Source: Burkholderiaceae bacterium (GTDB taxonomy: Bacteria > Pseudomonadota > Gammaproteobacteria > Burkholderiales > Burkholderiaceae). From it: a DNA stretch of 18,828 nt. Below are positions 16,300-18,828 of this stretch, piece by piece (position 1 is the first letter of the stretch; every line of letters begins with the position of its first letter). The position numbers and the translations under genes are program-made. The notes beneath the pieces were generated by a model. That model ran no database searches, was not told where the DNA came from, and saw nothing but the letters and a program-made list of their open reading frames with translations. The stretch covers positions 1 to 18,828 of the forward strand of contig CANGWT010000012.1 in the NCBI GenBank assembly GCA_947457745.1, given 5' to 3'.

Positions 16300-16980
16300 A
16301 TGCCTCCACGCCATATTTCCCCCCAGTCTTTTGATGACATTCTGAGTGAGTTGGGGGATGACCCCGCCATCCCAGATCCCCATGGAATTCGTAAAACCTC
16401 CTCTCCACCCAGGATGGATTCATCGCCCCAAACTAAGACTCCAAAGCCCTCTTTTTCGAGTAAATCATTCGAGGTGAAAGGGCTTAATTTCAGTCCGATT
16501 TGGATCTTTGGCAGCACTTTATTACTCTGCGGAGTTAGCCTCTTTTTTTTCTTTGAATCCAATAAGTCTGGGGCTGAACAGGAAATAAATACACTTCAAA
16601 ACCAATTATTAGCCCTCAAAGAAGAATTAGAATCCTCTCAAAACGAATGGCGCTCCGATCGAGAAGACTTATATGATGCAATAGATGAAATAGAAGTGAG
16701 TATTCACTCAATTGAAATAAAACCGCCAATACAAGCTACTCAAAGCAAGCTTACCGCTATCCCGCATGAAGCAGAGCTTCGTCGCTGGAGGTATTTAGGT
16801 ATCACTCGTATGGGGGCTGTGGAACAGGCTTTTTTTCATACCGGCCAGTCTACGAAGATGGTGGGTAAGGGGGATCTGACTTTAGGGGAATGGCGCCTGA
16901 CTCAATCTGAAAAAGAACTGGCCATCTTGAATCATCCCAAAGGTAAATCCATCACCTTTAAATCCACCAACTCAGAGTGA
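16300..16980 (+). CDS. Uncharacterised single-pass membrane protein, PilO/PilP-like architecture
   Basis: I do not recognise a named family. The 226-residue product has a proline- and serine-rich cytoplasmic N-terminus (1-60, starting PPRHISPQSFDDIL), one membrane helix (about 66-86), a charged heptad-like coiled coil (about 92-138), a linker, and a compact C-terminal region (about 158-222). That region's WRYLGITRMG...GKGDLTLGEWRL...ILNHPKGKSITF pattern resembles the PilP/GspC homology-region fold, in which short strands are spaced by glycines and a 'G-L-x-x-G-W' turn is followed by a self-assessed value. Together this looks like PilN/PilO-type anchoring joined to a PilP-like secretin-binding tail. 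It overlaps the secretin gene by four bases and occupies the slot usually held by pilMNOP. No clear ribosome binding site precedes ATG 16300, and the frame is open back to 16189 without a standard start, so the N-terminus is uncertain. The functional reading is inference. Confidence 0.75.
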   Translation: MPPRHISPQSFDDILSELGDDPAIPDPHGIRKTSSPPRMDSSPQTKTPKPSFSSKSFEVKGLNFSPIWIFGSTLLLCGVSLFFFFESNKSGAEQEINTLQNQLLALKEELESSQNEWRSDREDLYDAIDEIEVSIHSIEIKPPIQATQSKLTAIPHEAELRRWRYLGITRMGAVEQAFFHTGQSTKMVGKGDLTLGEWRLTQSEKELAILNHPKGKSITFKSTNSE

Positions 16981-18098
16981 CTCTATTGAAGATCTTACAG
17001 AAATCCCACGCCACCTTAATCCCCTTGATGCTGGTTTTTTTACTCAATTTAGCCCAAGGAAATCCCCCTGCAGCGAGCCCCCCAAACACCCTTAAGGAGG
17101 GTCGCATTAGTCTTCAATTTAACCAAATTGAAATGACTGAACTTTTGCAGGTTTTAGCCAAAATGGGGAATACCAACTTTCTCCTCAGCGAATCTATTCG
17201 GGGGAAAATTTCTGTCGACCTCATGGATACCCCCTGGCAAACTGCCCTCCATTCCATACTGGCTAGCCGAGGATTACGCCTTGTCCGCAATGACGACATT
17301 TACTGGATTGGTCCTCATGCAGAAATTCAAAGTTTTCAAAAATTTCGTCGCGAGGATGCTGCCCTCCCTTTTGGGGGCGATCATATTAATAGCCCCCGTC
17401 AGATCCTCATAGAAGCTCGCATCGTCGAAGCTGATCAGCGCTTTGCACGAGAACTGGGTATCAAGTTGGGGTACCAAGCCAATGGCATTGGCAATCACCC
17501 AGACCAAAACGCTAGTGCAAACCTTGATCTCGCAGGCACTGGCTTGGCTGGATTCAACCCAGCCACCTTGGCTGCCACCCTGGTATCTAAGAATGCGGCA
17601 CGGCTCTTGCAAATGGAACTCTCAGCATTGGAGTCTGATGGCCAGGGGAAGATTCTCTCGAACCCCCGCATCATGACTGGTGATCAGGTTAAAGCCACGA
17701 TTGAACAGGGAACTGAGCTTCCCTACCAAGTCAGCTCTCAAAGCGGGAGTAAATTGCAGTTTCGCAAAGCCAATTTACGCCTAGAGGTCTTGCCCAAGAT
17801 TCATCCAGATGGAAAGATCTCCATGTTAGTGGGGATCAATAAAGACACCATTGGCATGAAAACTGAACAGGGCTATGCAATTGACACCAAAAATCTCAGC
17901 TCTGAAGTCACTGTTGAAAATGGGGGTACGGCCATTATTGGGGGAATCTTTCAAACCACCGAACGCGATGACGAAATCAAAGTTCCACTCCTAGGCGATA
18001 TTCCATTGATAGGGCATTTATTTCGCCATAAATCAAAATTGGCAGATAAAACTGAACTATTAGTCTTCTTAACCCCCACCGTACTGGACAAACACTAA
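16977..18098 (+). CDS. Short secretin (PilQ/HofQ-like), apparently without AMIN and N1 domains
   Basis: This is an outer-membrane secretin of 373 residues, the pore family used by type IV pili, type II secretion and DNA uptake. A signal peptide (about 1-28, hydrophobic LIPLMLVFLLNLAQG) is followed by an N0/STN domain (about 42-110: ISLQFNQIEMTELLQVLAKM, KISVDLMDTPWQTALHSIL). After a linker of only about 30 residues the secretin core begins at RQILIEARIVEADQRFARELG. It continues with ALESDGQGKILSNPRIM, IEQGTELPYQV and the hallmark VPLLGDIPLIGHLFR (336-350), then TELLVFLTPTVL at the end. PilQ is usually about 700 residues and HofQ about 410, and both carry an N1 domain between N0 and the core that I cannot see here. 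The start is GTG, overlapping the previous stop by four bases (GTGA). The function (DNA uptake or pilus) is inferred. Confidence 0.9.
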   Translation: MTLLKILQKSHATLIPLMLVFLLNLAQGNPPAASPPNTLKEGRISLQFNQIEMTELLQVLAKMGNTNFLLSESIRGKISVDLMDTPWQTALHSILASRGLRLVRNDDIYWIGPHAEIQSFQKFRREDAALPFGGDHINSPRQILIEARIVEADQRFARELGIKLGYQANGIGNHPDQNASANLDLAGTGLAGFNPATLAATLVSKNAARLLQMELSALESDGQGKILSNPRIMTGDQVKATIEQGTELPYQVSSQSGSKLQFRKANLRLEVLPKIHPDGKISMLVGINKDTIGMKTEQGYAIDTKNLSSEVTVENGGTAIIGGIFQTTERDDEIKVPLLGDIPLIGHLFRHKSKLADKTELLVFLTPTVLDKH

Positions 18099-18110
18099 TA
18101 AAATCAAAGG

Positions 18111-18635
18111 GTGAACTCTTCATCCAACAATATCTTTCTGATTGGCCTCATGGGCGCTGGGAAGTCGACCGTCGGTAAATTGCTAGCCAAGAAATTAGGG
18201 CGCCGCTTTTTAGATGCTGACCATGTGATTGAAGATCGCTGTGGAGTCAAGATTCCCGTCATCTTCGAAATGGAGGGTGAAGATGGATTTCGCAAGCGTG
18301 AGGCTCAGGTCATCAAAGACATCACAGCCGAAAATGATGTCATTTTGGCAACCGGTGGCGGCGCTGTACTCCTGCCTGAGAATCGTCAATTCCTAAGCGA
18401 AAGAGGGGCGGTAATTTATCTCCACGCTAATCCCATGGAGTTATGGCATCGCACCAAAGGTGGTGAAGGTCGGCCACTCTTAAAAAATGGTGATGCAAAA
18501 AAGATTTTAGAAAACCTATATGCTGTTCGTGATCCCTTGTATCGCGAAATTTCTGACTATGTTATTGAGACTGGAAAACCCAGCGTCAATCAGCTAGTCA
18601 ATACCCTCATCATGCAACTCGAACTCTCCGCATAA
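18111..18635 (+). CDS. aroK: Shikimate kinase
   Basis: AroK phosphorylates shikimate with ATP, the fifth step of the chorismate pathway, in the cytoplasm. The 174-residue protein carries Walker A GLMGAGKST (12-20), the shikimate-binding FLDADHVIE (Asp37) and FRKRE (Arg61), TGGGAV (81-86), the LID arginine in GEGRPLL (Arg121) and Arg140 in RDPLY. The start is GTG 18111; a stop lies in frame at 18099 and there is no ATG before the P-loop, so GTG is the only reasonable choice. AAAGG lies directly against it, which is closer than ideal. It follows the secretin gene by 12 bases and precedes aroB by 8, matching the conserved pilQ-aroK-aroB order. Confidence 0.97.
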   Translation: MNSSSNNIFLIGLMGAGKSTVGKLLAKKLGRRFLDADHVIEDRCGVKIPVIFEMEGEDGFRKREAQVIKDITAENDVILATGGGAVLLPENRQFLSERGAVIYLHANPMELWHRTKGGEGRPLLKNGDAKKILENLYAVRDPLYREISDYVIETGKPSVNQLVNTLIMQLELSA

Positions 18636-18643
18636 ATTTATCT

Positions 18644-18828
18644 ATGAAAACACTAGAAGTTGATCTAGGCAATCGCAGCTACCCCATTCATATTGGTACA
18701 GATTTAATAGATCAAGCAGAGCTATTTAGCGCCTGTAAAAAATCAACATCGATTTATATTGTTAGCAATACGACTGTTGCCCCTTTGTATGCAGATCGTC
18801 TAACCAAAACTTTAAAGAAACTAGGTAA
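18644..18828 (+). CDS. aroB: 3-dehydroquinate synthase, 5' end only
   Basis: AroB converts DAHP to 3-dehydroquinate, the second step of the shikimate pathway, using NAD and a divalent metal. Only the first 61 codons are present before the right edge. The N-terminus MKTLEVDLGNRSYPIHIG, followed by IYIVSNTTVAPLYADRL, matches the family's first beta-alpha units, in which the LGxRSYPI and V(T/S)NxTVAPLY patterns are characteristic. The catalytic and metal-binding residues lie outside the window. ATG 18644 is eight bases after the aroK stop, without a strong Shine-Dalgarno sequence, which suggests coupling to aroK. Confidence 0.95.
   Translation, partial: MKTLEVDLGNRSYPIHIGTDLIDQAELFSACKKSTSIYIVSNTTVAPLYADRLTKTLKKLG

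Noticed and set aside
16272..16562. Antisense 96-codon frame across the membrane-protein gene
   Set aside because: It has low-complexity composition, shows no recognisable motif, and lies wholly opposite a gene that is better supported by its overlap with the secretin gene.
1..18828. CRISPR arrays, tRNA or rRNA genes, prophage or defence genes
   Set aside because: No regularly spaced repeats, cloverleaf-like sequences or relevant protein families were seen; nearly all of the window is accounted for by the listed genes.

Overview
The window reads as chromosome from a member of the Burkholderiaceae, most likely a small-genome freshwater lineage of the Polynucleobacter type. The reasons are the moderate-to-low GC, the short intergenic gaps, the complete six-gene mla lipid transport set next to gltBD and ibaG-murA, and protein sequences typical of Betaproteobacteria. 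The assignment rests on gene content and recognition, not on a search.

Bases 1-13000, minus strand. A long co-directional block runs gltB, gltD, mlaF, mlaE, mlaD, mlaA, mlaC, mlaB, an ABC-2 exporter ATPase, its permease, ibaG and murA (murA is cut by the left edge). Gaps are mostly under 40 bases, with ATGA or TAATG overlaps at several junctions. A good sigma70-like promoter sits just upstream of gltB. The block joins ammonium assimilation (glutamate synthase), retrograde phospholipid trafficking (Mla), an uncharacterised YadGH-like exporter, an iron-sulfur-linked BolA-family protein and the first committed step of peptidoglycan synthesis.

Bases 13000-13836, minus strand. An intact REP-associated tyrosine transposase (RAYT, HUH/Y1 family) lies between gltB and the PBP1A gene. 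A 10-base inverted repeat (ACTCTGTCCC / GGGACAGAGT, 39-base spacer) sits downstream of it and resembles a REPIN or REP doublet. It abuts the gltB promoter. On the other side a small hairpin plus T-run overlaps the mrcA stop codon.

Bases 13824-16160, minus strand: mrcA, encoding the bifunctional penicillin-binding protein 1A. It diverges from the plus-strand cluster across a 139-base gap.

Bases 16300-18828, plus strand: an unnamed single-pass membrane protein with a coiled coil and a PilP/GspC-like tail, an unusually short secretin, aroK, and the start of aroB. In most Beta- and Gammaproteobacteria this slot holds pilM-N-O-P-Q followed by aroK-aroB. Here it has shrunk to two genes, and the secretin appears to lack both the AMIN and the N1 domains. 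This is the most unusual part of the window: a candidate minimal secretin module, perhaps for DNA uptake or a stripped-down pilus.

There are no tRNA, rRNA or CRISPR features, and no stretch over 300 bases lacks a gene.
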